A stretch of DNA of 64,000 nucleotides, taken from assembly GCA_023411575.1 (NCBI GenBank), contig JAEYOP010000008.1:17639-81638 (forward strand), read 5' to 3'. This document shows positions 1 to 8,061 of the stretch, piece by piece. Both the position numbers and the translations under genes were made by a program. The notes below the pieces were generated by a model, which was given only the letters and a program-made list of their open reading frames with translations, had not been told where the DNA came from and did not search any database. Numbering within the stretch: position 1 is the stretch's first letter; each line of letters begins with the position of its first letter. This DNA is from Bacillota bacterium. GTDB taxonomy: Bacteria > Bacillota > Clostridia > Acetivibrionales > DTU013.

Positions 1-1
1 A

Positions 2-2989
2 AACATACCGGAAGCGCTTGAAAACACGGTAAAAATTGCGGAAAGCTGCAATGTCGAGCTGGTATTCAACCAGCTGCATCTGCCGGAATTCCGAGTGCCG
101 GAAGACAGGGAGCCCTTCGAATACCTGCACAGCCTTTGCGTGGAAGGACTTGGCAGGCTGCCGGCGGAAGCCGCTTCCGATCCGGTCTACCTGGAAAGGC
201 TGGAATATGAGCTCCAGGTCATCCGACAGATGGGGTATGTGGATTATTTCCTCATTGTCTGGGATTTTATCAAATATGCCAGGGATAACGGCATCATGGT
301 GGGACCGGGAAGAGGATCGGCGGCAGGGAGCATTGCGGCCTACTGCCTGGGCATAACAGGCATCGATCCCCTGAAGTACAACCTGCTGTTCGAGCGGTTC
401 CTGAACCCGGAGCGCATTACGATGCCGGATATCGATATCGATTTCTGCTATGAAAGACGGCAGGAGGTCATCGACTATGTTGTCCGCAAATACGGAAAGG
501 ACCGGGTCGCCCAGATCATCACCTTCGGTACCATGGCGGCGAGGGCGGCCATCCGGGATGTGGGACGAGCCCTTGATATTCCCTACGGCGACGTCGATCT
601 CATCGCCAAAATGATTCCGTTCCAGCTCGGCATGAATATTGACAAGGCCCTGGAGCTCAATCCCGAATTGAAGTTGAAATATGAGGACGAGGAAAGGACG
701 AAAGAGCTGATCGACACCGCCAGGCTCCTGGAGGGAATGCCGCGCCATGCGAGCACCCACGCGGCCGGCGTCGTGATCTCCAAGGATCCCATTACCGAAT
801 ATGTTCCCCTTCAGAAAAACGACGACAGCGTTACGACCCAGTTCACCATGGGCCTGCTGGAGGAACTGGGCCTGCTGAAGATGGACTTTCTCGGCCTCCG
901 GACGCTGACTGTCATACGGGACGCGGTAAATCTCATTTACAAGGATCACGGCCTCCGGATCGACATGGAAAAAATCGACATGGAGGACGCCGAAGTCTAT
1001 AAAATGATCGGCAGCGGCAAGACCTCCGGCATATTCCAGTTGGAAAGCGGCGGCATGACCCAGTTTATGAAGGAACTGCAGCCCGCGTCGCTGGAGGACA
1101 TCATCGCCGGAATCTCCCTGTACCGGCCGGGGCCCATGGATTCCATCCCCAAATACATCCGGAACAAGAATTTCCCCGGCGAGGTGGAATATGAGCATCC
1201 GATGCTGGAAAAAATCCTTGACGTAACCTACGGCTGTATGGTGTACCAGGAACAGGTCATGCAGATCGTCCGGGAGCTGGGAGGATATTCCTATGGGCGG
1301 TCCGACCTGGTGCGGCGCGCGATGTCCAAAAAGAAGCACGAAGTCATGCAGAAGGAACGCCAGAATTTCATATACGGTATTGTGGACGACGAGGGCAGGG
1401 TACAGGTGAACGGTGCTATCCGGAACGGCGTGGACGAAAAGACCGCCAACCGGATCTTCGACCAGATGATGGACTTCGCAAGCTACGCCTTTAACAAGTC
1501 CCACGCCGCCGCCTATGCGGTCGTCGCTTATCAGACGGCATGGCTGAAGCACTATTATCCGGTGGAGTTCATGGCGGCGTCCCTGAACAGCTTTCTCGGA
1601 AGCAGCGACAAGGTTTCCGGCTATGTTCACGAATGCAAGCAGATGGGCATCGAGGTCCTGCCGCCGGATGTCAATGAAAGCGATGTCCGGTTTACCGTCG
1701 TGAACGGGAAAATTCGCTTCGGCATGGCCGCCGTCAAGAACGTGGGGGAAAGCGCAGTCGGCGAGCTCATTGCGGAAAGATCCGCGAACGGTCCGTTTAA
1801 AAGCTTCGGGGATTTCTGCGAGCGGATCGGCGGCGGCGACCTCAACAAGCGGTGCGTGGAAAGCCTGATCAAGTGCGGAGCCTTCGATTCTCTCGGCGTA
1901 TTCCGTTCCAGGCTCACGGCGGTCTATGAGAAACTGCTTGAAAGCGTTCAGCAAAACCGGAAAAGCAAGCTGGAAGGGCAGCTGTCCCTTTTTGAACTAC
2001 CGGGGGAGGCCCGTCCGATGAAGCCGGAGGAGAATTACCCAAAGATGAACGAATTTCCGCCGAAGACGCTCCTGGCAATGGAAAAGGAAATGCTGGGCCT
2101 GTATGTATCCGGGCATCCGCTGAAGGAATTCGAGCAGGAAATCCTGGCGCAGGCGACCATAAACAGCTCCGATCTCGGCGACAGCCCCGGGGAAGGGGAG
2201 GGCGTCGTGGAAAACGGCAGGATGCCGGAAGGGAAAGGCCTTTTTGACGGAATGCTGGTTACCGTCGGAGGAATAATCGCCGGAAAAAAGACCAAGACTA
2301 CCAAGAGCAACAATCTTATGGCTTTTATAACGCTGGAGGATTTGTACGGCAGCATGGAGGTCATCGTATTCCCGACGACCCTGAACCGGTATGGGGCGCT
2401 GCTGGCCAATGAAAATGTGGTTTTTATCGAGGGGAGGATCAGTATCAAGGAAGAGGAACAGCCCAAGATCGTCTGCGAGTCCGTCCGGCCGATCCGCAAG
2501 GGGGAGGGCGGCGCAAGCAGGGAAAATGGGCCGGGAAGGAACGGAAACGGCAACGGCAGAACGGATCAAGGCAACGGCAAAATGGGTTACGAAAATGGGA
2601 AAACGGGTTACGAAAATTCGAAGCGCGGAAATGGGAACGGAAACGGCGGAGAAGAGAGCCTGAATGCGGGAACGCCGGCTCCGCAGAAGCTTTATATCCT
2701 GACGGAGCAGGAGCCGGACAGCAAGGAATTGAAAGCGACCCTTTCCCTGTTGAAATACTTTAGCGGAGATATGCCGGTCCAGTTTTGCCGCACGGATGAA
2801 AAAGGAAATATTTCCAAAATGAATCTCGGAGAATATAAGGCGCAGGCGGGTGAAATATTGCTGAATGAGCTTTACAGCCGGTACGGAAAGGAAAATGTCA
2901 GTTACGGTAAAAAACGGACGAGCGGGGAGAATTCCGCCCGGATCGCTGAACCACAGGCCCCGGGGGCTTCCTTGGACAAATTGTGTTGA
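2..2989 (+). CDS. dnaE: DNA polymerase III subunit alpha, DnaE type (5' truncated by window)
   Basis: Replicative C-family DNA polymerase. The reading frame is already open at base 2, so the N-terminus (most of the PHP domain) lies outside the window. The palm motif PDIDIDF is encoded near 424-444 and carries the metal-binding aspartates. It is followed by the conserved stretch around GIFQLESGGM and by the FNKSHAAAYA region. An OB-fold segment is encoded about 2240-2500. Between the OB fold and the C-terminal part (about 2520-2660) lies a low-complexity Asn/Gly-rich linker. There is no DEDD exonuclease domain, which fits DnaE; the PolC-type enzyme is encoded separately at 43194. In Firmicutes DnaE typically extends primers before handing over to PolC. 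Identification is secure; only the DnaE subtype is uncertain. Confidence 0.95.
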   Translation, partial: NIPEALENTVKIAESCNVELVFNQLHLPEFRVPEDREPFEYLHSLCVEGLGRLPAEAASDPVYLERLEYELQVIRQMGYVDYFLIVWDFIKYARDNGIMVGPGRGSAAGSIAAYCLGITGIDPLKYNLLFERFLNPERITMPDIDIDFCYERRQEVIDYVVRKYGKDRVAQIITFGTMAARAAIRDVGRALDIPYGDVDLIAKMIPFQLGMNIDKALELNPELKLKYEDEERTKELIDTARLLEGMPRHASTHAAGVVISKDPITEYVPLQKNDDSVTTQFTMGLLEELGLLKMDFLGLRTLTVIRDAVNLIYKDHGLRIDMEKIDMEDAEVYKMIGSGKTSGIFQLESGGMTQFMKELQPASLEDIIAGISLYRPGPMDSIPKYIRNKNFPGEVEYEHPMLEKILDVTYGCMVYQEQVMQIVRELGGYSYGRSDLVRRAMSKKKHEVMQKERQNFIYGIVDDEGRVQVNGAIRNGVDEKTANRIFDQMMDFASYAFNKSHAAAYAVVAYQTAWLKHYYPVEFMAASLNSFLGSSDKVSGYVHECKQMGIEVLPPDVNESDVRFTVVNGKIRFGMAAVKNVGESAVGELIAERSANGPFKSFGDFCERIGGGDLNKRCVESLIKCGAFDSLGVFRSRLTAVYEKLLESVQQNRKSKLEGQLSLFELPGEARPMKPEENYPKMNEFPPKTLLAMEKEMLGLYVSGHPLKEFEQEILAQATINSSDLGDSPGEGEGVVENGRMPEGKGLFDGMLVTVGGIIAGKKTKTTKSNNLMAFITLEDLYGSMEVIVFPTTLNRYGALLANENVVFIEGRISIKEEEQPKIVCESVRPIRKGEGGASRENGPGRNGNGNGRTDQGNGKMGYENGKTGYENSKRGNGNGNGGEESLNAGTPAPQKLYILTEQEPDSKELKATLSLLKYFSGDMPVQFCRTDEKGNISKMNLGEYKAQAGEILLNELYSRYGKENVSYGKKRTSGENSARIAEPQAPGASLDKLC

Positions 2990-3032
2990 TTTTTAGAATG
3001 AAATAATATATAGTAATTGCGAGGTGGTTTTA

Positions 3033-3266
3033 TTGGATTGGGAACTGGATAAGATACTTGGAGAATATGTCGTAATCAAAGCGGAAGAAAACGGAGTCAA
3101 TGTGATCGGTCTTACCAGAGGCAGGGATACCAAATTCCATCATACCGAAAAGCTAGACAAGGGGGAGGTTCTGTTAGCCCAGTTTACGGAAGATACATCT
3201 GCGATCAAGGTGAGAGGGAAATCGAAAATACTGTGCCGCCATGGTGAAATTATTTCAGGTGAATAG
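3033..3266 (+). CDS. mtrB: trp RNA-binding attenuation protein (TRAP)
   Basis: A 77-residue protein closely resembling Bacillus TRAP, the 11-mer ring that binds tryptophan and wraps RNA carrying GAG/UAG triplets to attenuate trp genes. The core from GVNVIGLTRG through FHHTEKLDKGEV to TSAIKVRG matches TRAP as I remember it. The RNA-contacting residues of Bacillus TRAP (K37, K56, R58) correspond here to K40, K59 and R61. I chose the TTG at 3033 because GAGGTGG at 3021-3027 sits five bases upstream; a GTG at 3024 is in frame but lies inside that Shine-Dalgarno. The gene follows dnaE by 43 bases. No trp genes, anti-TRAP gene or run of GAG/UAG triplets was seen nearby, so its targets must lie elsewhere. 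Confidence 0.9.
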   Translation: MDWELDKILGEYVVIKAEENGVNVIGLTRGRDTKFHHTEKLDKGEVLLAQFTEDTSAIKVRGKSKILCRHGEIISGE

Positions 3267-3287
3267 TCCGAAAAGGGGCGTGTAAAA

Positions 3288-3485
3288 ATGTGGACTGTTG
3301 TATATATGGCTCAAAGCAAGGATATTGCAACAAAATTGCAGGAACTTCTCACAAATGAAGGAATTCTCGTCAAATTGAGGCCGATCAGCAAAAATCCCGA
3401 TAACAACGACAACTATTTTGAAGTTCTCGTGCCGGAGGCGGAAGTAGAAGAAGCCCACAGCGTAATCATCGAAAAGGGTTTTTAA
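3288..3485 (+). CDS. small conserved protein, DUF2007-like putative signalling protein
   Basis: A 65-residue soluble protein with no signal peptide or membrane segment, starting MWTVVYMAQSKDIATKLQ. The beta-alpha-beta pattern (start strand, helix, the strand VKLRPI, and a C-terminal strand and helix VLVPEAEVEEAHSVI) resembles small ferredoxin-like proteins of the DUF2007 type. No catalytic residues are evident. It sits between mtrB and a thioesterase gene on the same strand. The role is unknown; the family suggestion is a weak inference from fold pattern only. Confidence 0.6.
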   Translation: MWTVVYMAQSKDIATKLQELLTNEGILVKLRPISKNPDNNDNYFEVLVPEAEVEEAHSVIIEKGF

Positions 3486-3519
3486 AGAGAAAAAGGACAA
3501 GCAGAATATTAAAATGAAA

Positions 3520-3550
3520 CCCGTGAATCAAGGCACGGGCTTACTATTTT
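3520..3550 (+). terminator. probable intrinsic terminator after the small protein
   Basis: The inverted repeat CCCGTG (3520-3525) / CACGGG (3534-3539) with an 8-base loop is followed by a T-rich stretch (3541-3550, interrupted by A and C). The stem is short, so partial termination is likely. Confidence 0.5.
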
Positions 3551-3563
3551 TAAGGGGTATTCC

Positions 3564-3980
3564 ATGTACATTTCACAACTCCAATTAACGGTCCGGTATG
3601 CGGAAACAGACCAGATGGGGGTAGTCCATCATTCCAACTACGCCGTATGGTTTGAGGCCGGAAGAACGGAATATATCCGGTCTCTGGGGATGCCGTATTC
3701 CAGGATGGAAGAGGAAGGCGCAAAGCTGCCTCTGCTTGAATTGAAATGCAACTTCAAGGGCTTTGCCCGATATGAAGATGAAATCCTGATAAAGACTTAT
3801 ATAAAAGAATATACCGGCACCAGGCTGCTGTTTCATTATGACGTATATAAGGCCGGCAATGACCGGCCCATAACCGAGGGTGAAACGCTTCACGTCTGGA
3901 CAAACGCGGAGTTGAAGCCGGTAAATCTCAAAAAATACAGGCCGGATATTTACGGTTTGATTGAAAAAGCATCAAACTGA
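3564..3980 (+). CDS. acyl-CoA thioesterase, YbgC/FadM-type hotdog fold
   Basis: A 138-residue 4HBT-superfamily protein. The N-terminal motif RYAETDQMGVVHHSNYAVWF contains the YbgC/FadM signature, with the catalytic aspartate in ETDQMG and the HHSNY substrate loop. Family members hydrolyse short- to medium-chain or hydroxybenzoyl acyl-CoAs; the substrate cannot be read from sequence. The length is normal for a single hotdog domain. It is transcribed toward pgsA, so a loose link with lipid metabolism is possible but unproven. Confidence 0.85.
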   Translation: MYISQLQLTVRYAETDQMGVVHHSNYAVWFEAGRTEYIRSLGMPYSRMEEEGAKLPLLELKCNFKGFARYEDEILIKTYIKEYTGTRLLFHYDVYKAGNDRPITEGETLHVWTNAELKPVNLKKYRPDIYGLIEKASN

Positions 3981-4051
3981 GCTTGTAGTCATTGCACATA
4001 TTTATCACGATATGGTAAACTATAGTATATTATAACCAGGGTGGTGAGTTG

Positions 4052-4618
4052 GTGAACGTTCCGAACATCCTTACTGCATTGCGTTTCCTGCTGATACCGG
4101 TATTCGCGTATTTTTTGTGTACGGGACATTTTGCCGTTGCCGTCGGACTGTTTCTGGCAGGCGGCATTACGGACGTCCTTGACGGCTTCATTGCAAGGAA
4201 ATACAATCTTGTCACCTCATTTGGGAAGATCGCGGACCCCATGGCGGATAAGCTCATGCAGCTGACGGCTCTGTTCATTCTGACGCTGCATCCGAATATC
4301 AGGCTCATCCCCGTGGAATTGCTTGCGATTATTCTTGCAAAAGAGATTTTCATGGGAATAGGCGCTCTGGTGCTGTACAAGCAGGATCATTACGTGGTGT
4401 CGGCTAATTGGTACGGAAAGATGGCTACGGTCGTATTCTACTTTGCTATCGTGATGCTGATTTTCGATACGCCCTTTCGCCAGAAGATCCTGTTCGGTAT
4501 CCCGTTCAATCAGTTCTTCTTCCTTATAGCCGTTTTGGCTGCTTTGTTCGCCTTCGGCATGTATGTGAGAACCTATCAGAAAATAAAGCTGCAAAACATG
4601 AAAAAAACGGGGCAATAG
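4052..4618 (+). CDS. pgsA: CDP-diacylglycerol--glycerol-3-phosphate 3-phosphatidyltransferase
   Basis: Integral membrane enzyme that makes phosphatidylglycerol-phosphate. The CDP-alcohol phosphotransferase motif D-G-x2-A-R-x8-G-x3-D-x3-D is complete (from LDGFIARK to IADPMADK). The N-terminal NVPNILTALRFLLIPVF segment is typical of the family, and several further hydrophobic helices follow. Length is about 188 residues, usual for the enzyme. I prefer the GTG at 4052 (protein MNVPN...); a TTG at 4049 is directly adjacent. The convergent AAA ATPase gene ends four bases after its stop. Confidence 0.93.
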   Translation: MNVPNILTALRFLLIPVFAYFLCTGHFAVAVGLFLAGGITDVLDGFIARKYNLVTSFGKIADPMADKLMQLTALFILTLHPNIRLIPVELLAIILAKEIFMGIGALVLYKQDHYVVSANWYGKMATVVFYFAIVMLIFDTPFRQKILFGIPFNQFFFLIAVLAALFAFGMYVRTYQKIKLQNMKKTGQ

Positions 4619-4622
4619 GGCT

Positions 4623-6098
4623 CTATTCCGTGCCATTGCCGCTCCCGCCGACGATGTAGTTGATAAACTGCTGCGCGGTTCTCGGGGAGCGGCCGTTATA
4701 CCACAGCTCCCATTTCAGCGCTTCTTTGTGAAGGGTTTCGGGGTCCAGAACGAGGCCCTTTTTTTGTGCCAGCTGGTCTACGATCTCGAGAAAGCGCTTT
4801 TTATCCGGCGATGCGAAAACCACCGTAATCCCGAAGCGGTCGGACAGGGAAAGCTTTTCCTGGATCGTGTCGCCCGCCCGGATTTCATCCTCCTGGCTGC
4901 CATACTGGAGGCCGAGCCTGTCGCTGAATTTTTCGCGAATAAGGTGTTTCCGGTTGGAAGTCGCATAGATCAGGATGTTTTTAGGCCGGAGCTCAAGACC
5001 GCCTTCAATGACCGCTTTGAGCGCGGTATAGCTGCCTTCGCTGTCCTCGAAGGACAAATCGTCCACAAACAGGATGAATTTATACGGCTTATCCGAAAGC
5101 TGGCCGATGATTTCGGGGAAATCCGTCAGCAGGTGCTTCGGAACCTCCACCATCCGGAGTCCCCGGCGGCAATATTCGTTCAGCAGGGCTTTCACCGTGG
5201 AGGATTTGCCGGTGCCCCGGTCTCCGTACAGAAGCACATTGTTGGCTTCAAAGCCTTCCAGGAACTGTTCGGTATTGCGCAGGACCTCCTCCCGCTCCGA
5301 TTCGTAGGCGATCAGGTCGGAAAGCCTCACGGGATCGGGATTCCGGACGGGGGCAAAAGAATCGGGCATTCCGGAATTATCCGGCTGCCAGGTGAAGGCA
5401 TACTTTCTTGCGAATATGCCCGAGCCGTTGGCCAAGTGGTACGCCATCAGCTCTTCCAGGAACCTTTCGCAGGATTCATCCCGGAGCCAGAGCTGCCGGA
5501 GCGCATGAAGCGGCAATGATTCAGAGGGGACGGATTGCAGGGGCGTTTGTTCTCCTACATATGACGCGTCCGCTGCACGGGAAGCGCTCGCTGAATTTGA
5601 ACTGTTCGCTATATTTGAATTACCCGCTGCATCCGGGCCGTCCGAAAGGATGGTCCATTCCGGCAAACTGCTTATTACAGCCTGGCAGCGCAAAATTTCC
5701 GTATTTTGATCCATAAAACCGCTTTTCAGATCGGAGGACGATAGGGACACAGCCGCCCGGAGCGCCCGAATATCCGATAACGCGGCGGATTTTATTATGG
5801 TATCCATCTCCTCGCCTTTCCTGGCGGCGGAGGCGGTAAACGTGTTTTCATCCAACAAAATCCGGTCCAGTATGTAGTGGGCCAGGTCTGTCCTTTTATC
5901 GGTCCGGGAAAGGAGGAAGAAAAACTCCGAATAATGGTCAATGAAGCAATCCGCTGCAACCGGAGGCTGCTTCGCCGCCATATCCAGCAGGGACCCGTAT
6001 GCTGCGATAACGGGGTCCGACAGCAGATTTCGGTAGATGCCGAGCCCGCGCAGCTTGTATTTGCTTAATTCGATGATATTCTTCCGATCAGTACTCAT
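4623..6098 (-). CDS. DUF815-type AAA ATPase
   Basis: A 491-residue protein on the minus strand. The C-terminal half is a AAA domain with Walker A GDRGTGKSS (Lys about 298) and Walker B FILFVDDLSFED (about 345-355). The stretch between them and the segment IYATSNRKHLIREKFSDR match the DUF815 family, whose members are described only as predicted ATPases. The N-terminal half is less conserved and includes a Ser/Ala/Asn-rich low-complexity linker around residues 160-195. No membrane segment. It is transcribed alone, divergently from uxuB and convergently with pgsA, so context gives no pathway. Confidence 0.85.
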   Translation of the reverse strand: MSTDRKNIIELSKYKLRGLGIYRNLLSDPVIAAYGSLLDMAAKQPPVAADCFIDHYSEFFFLLSRTDKRTDLAHYILDRILLDENTFTASAARKGEEMDTIIKSAALSDIRALRAAVSLSSSDLKSGFMDQNTEILRCQAVISSLPEWTILSDGPDAAGNSNIANSSNSASASRAADASYVGEQTPLQSVPSESLPLHALRQLWLRDESCERFLEELMAYHLANGSGIFARKYAFTWQPDNSGMPDSFAPVRNPDPVRLSDLIAYESEREEVLRNTEQFLEGFEANNVLLYGDRGTGKSSTVKALLNEYCRRGLRMVEVPKHLLTDFPEIIGQLSDKPYKFILFVDDLSFEDSEGSYTALKAVIEGGLELRPKNILIYATSNRKHLIREKFSDRLGLQYGSQEDEIRAGDTIQEKLSLSDRFGITVVFASPDKKRFLEIVDQLAQKKGLVLDPETLHKEALKWELWYNGRSPRTAQQFINYIVGGSGNGTE

Positions 6099-6142
6099 GA
6101 AAGTGAAAGCCTCCGGATCGTTTCTATTGTGATTTTTACTTC

Positions 6143-6171
6143 ATTATACCCTAAATTGTGCGGAAACCCAA
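6143..6171 (-). promoter_or_regulatory. sigma-A type promoter for the AAA ATPase gene
   Basis: Reading the minus strand, a perfect TATAAT (complement of 6143-6148) is preceded at exactly 17 bases by TTGGGT (complement of 6166-6171). It lies about 45 bases upstream of the start codon at 6098. The -35 match is weak and the -10 is perfect. Confidence 0.55.
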
Positions 6172-6296
6172 CCGATGCTTTTTGATCTGCCATACAGTGC
6201 TGTTACACGGAAAGCAGGACGGTGTATCTTTAATTCGTTTAAACTTTTCTGGTTATTAATGTTTAAGCACGCCCTTTGTGTTGATAAGAATAGTAA

Positions 6297-6310
6297 TGTA
6301 ACCGCTTACA
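6297..6310 (+). promoter_or_regulatory. cre-like operator upstream of uxuB
   Basis: TGTAACCGCTTACA fits the catabolite-responsive element consensus TGWAANCGNTNWCA at every specified position and is nearly palindromic. CcpA or another LacI/GalR-family repressor could bind it. It lies about 105 bases before uxuB within the 316-base divergent intergenic region (6099-6414). I saw no clear sigma-A pair for the uxu operon; a TTGATA at 6281 has only a poorly spaced TACAAT overlapping this site. Confidence 0.6.
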
Positions 6311-6414
6311 ATGAGCTTAAATAATTACAAATAAAAAATAAATTCTGCCATGGCTATTGTTTTCCTGCCATGCTTTAATAAAGATATCATTCCATAAGCA
6401 TAAAGGGGAACCCA

Positions 6415-8031
6415 ATGTTGCATTTAAGCACTGAAAGTTTAAAAAACAAAACAGAATGGGAAAACGGCGAAATGGAGCTGCCTTCGTTTGACCGGCGGGA
6501 AATGCTCGAAAAAACGAAGGAGAACCCGACCTGGGTCCATTTTGGAGCCGGCAATATTTTCCGGGGCTACATAGCGGCGCTCCAGCAGAAGCTGCTTGAA
6601 CTGAAGAAGGTGGAAACCGGCATAATCGCCGTCGAAACCTATGATTTTGAAATTATTGACCGGATGTACCTGCCGTATGAAAATTTGAGCCTCCTGGCTG
6701 TTATGCATCCGGACGGGAGCCTGGAGAAAAAAGTGATCGCGAGCGTCAGCGAAGGCTTGGCTGCGGACGTCTCCAGGACAGGAGAGTGGGAAAGGCTGCA
6801 GGAGATTTTCAAAAAGCCGTCCCTGCAGATGGCCAGCTTTACCATAACGGAGAAGGGGTACAGCCTGAAAGGCCCGGACGGCCGGTATTTTCCGGAGGTG
6901 GCCGCGGATTTGGCCAATGGGCCCGCGAAACCGAAAACGGTGATGGCCAAGGTTGCTTCCCTTGTCTATGCAAGGTATCAAAACGGGGAACTGCCGGTCG
7001 CCCTCGTCAGCATGGATAACTGCTCCAAAAACGGGGAAAAGCTGCAGACGGCTGTTCTCGAAATGGCCGGAAGCTGGGTTCAAAAGGGTATGGCCGAGGA
7101 AGCGTTTCTCGAGTACCTGAAGGATTCCAAAAAAGTTTCCTTCCCATGGTCCATGATCGACAAAATCACGCCCAGGCCTTCCGAGGAGGTAAAGGAGAAG
7201 TTGAACGCCGTGGGTTTCCTGGATACGGACATCCTGTGCACCGCAAAGAACACCGTCATCGCTCCGTTTATCAACGCAGAAGGGCCTCAATATCTGGCGG
7301 TGGAGGACAGCTTCCCCAACGGCCGCATGCCGCTTGAACTTGCAGGGGTTTATTTCACCGACAGGGGAACGGTAAACCGGGTAGAGACAATGAAAGTCAC
7401 GACCTGTCTGAATCCCCTTCATACGGCGCTTGCCGTATTCGGATGCCTGCTGGGCTACAAATCCATAGCCGCCGAAATGCAGGAGCCCCTGCTGAAATCC
7501 CTCGTGGAACGGCTCGGCTACGACGAGGGAATGCCGGTGGTCGTCCATCCGGGAATTATCGATCCGGTCCGGTTCATCCGGGAGGTGATCGAAGTCCGGT
7601 TTACCAATCCCTATATTCCGGATACGCCCCAGAGGATCGCGTCCGACACGTCCCAGAAGCTGCCGGTCCGTTTTGGAGAAACCATAAAGGCATACGGGAA
7701 GCACCCCGGCCTGAATCCGGCCGATTTAAAGTACATACCCCTGGTGCAGGCCGGCTGGCTCCGGTATTTGCTGGCGCTGGACGATAAGGGGGAGGAGATG
7801 GAGCTCAGCCCCGACCCGATGCTGGAAAGCCTGAAGCGCGGCCTGGCGGGCATACGGCTCGGCGAGCCGGGCTCCGCCGAGGGAAAGCTGAAGCCGATTT
7901 TGTCAAACGGGGCGATCTTTGGCTGCGACCTGTACGCGGTGGGGCTTGGAGAAAAAGTCGAAGCCTATTTCAGCGAATTGATTGCAGGGAAAGGAGCGGT
8001 CAGGGCGACCCTGGAAAAATACCTGGGCTGA
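6415..8031 (+). CDS. uxuB: fructuronate reductase / mannitol dehydrogenase family (UxuB)
   Basis: A 538-residue NAD-dependent polyol/uronate dehydrogenase. The N-terminal segment WVHFGAGNIFRGYIA is the nucleotide-binding start of the mannitol dehydrogenase family. The central VSMDNCSKNGEKL and FPWSMIDKITPRP stretches are characteristic of long-chain mannitol/fructuronate/tagaturonate oxidoreductases. The assignment to D-fructuronate reduction to D-mannonate rests on the next gene being mannonate dehydratase, 30 bases downstream. The product acts in the cytoplasm in the glucuronate branch of the Ashwell pathway. A cre-like site upstream suggests carbon catabolite control. Confidence 0.88.
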   Translation: MLHLSTESLKNKTEWENGEMELPSFDRREMLEKTKENPTWVHFGAGNIFRGYIAALQQKLLELKKVETGIIAVETYDFEIIDRMYLPYENLSLLAVMHPDGSLEKKVIASVSEGLAADVSRTGEWERLQEIFKKPSLQMASFTITEKGYSLKGPDGRYFPEVAADLANGPAKPKTVMAKVASLVYARYQNGELPVALVSMDNCSKNGEKLQTAVLEMAGSWVQKGMAEEAFLEYLKDSKKVSFPWSMIDKITPRPSEEVKEKLNAVGFLDTDILCTAKNTVIAPFINAEGPQYLAVEDSFPNGRMPLELAGVYFTDRGTVNRVETMKVTTCLNPLHTALAVFGCLLGYKSIAAEMQEPLLKSLVERLGYDEGMPVVVHPGIIDPVRFIREVIEVRFTNPYIPDTPQRIASDTSQKLPVRFGETIKAYGKHPGLNPADLKYIPLVQAGWLRYLLALDDKGEEMELSPDPMLESLKRGLAGIRLGEPGSAEGKLKPILSNGAIFGCDLYAVGLGEKVEAYFSELIAGKGAVRATLEKYLG

Positions 8032-8061
8032 CCTCCGCCGAAGGAAAGGAGAAAATCGATT

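Noticed and set aside
3033..3550. TRAP autoregulatory binding site near mtrB
   Set aside because: I looked for runs of GAG/UAG triplets with two- to three-base spacing and found none long enough.
6439..7704. A long minus-strand frame opposite uxuB
   Set aside because: uxuB is a well-supported family member; the antisense frame has no motif, no ribosome site and no plausible product.
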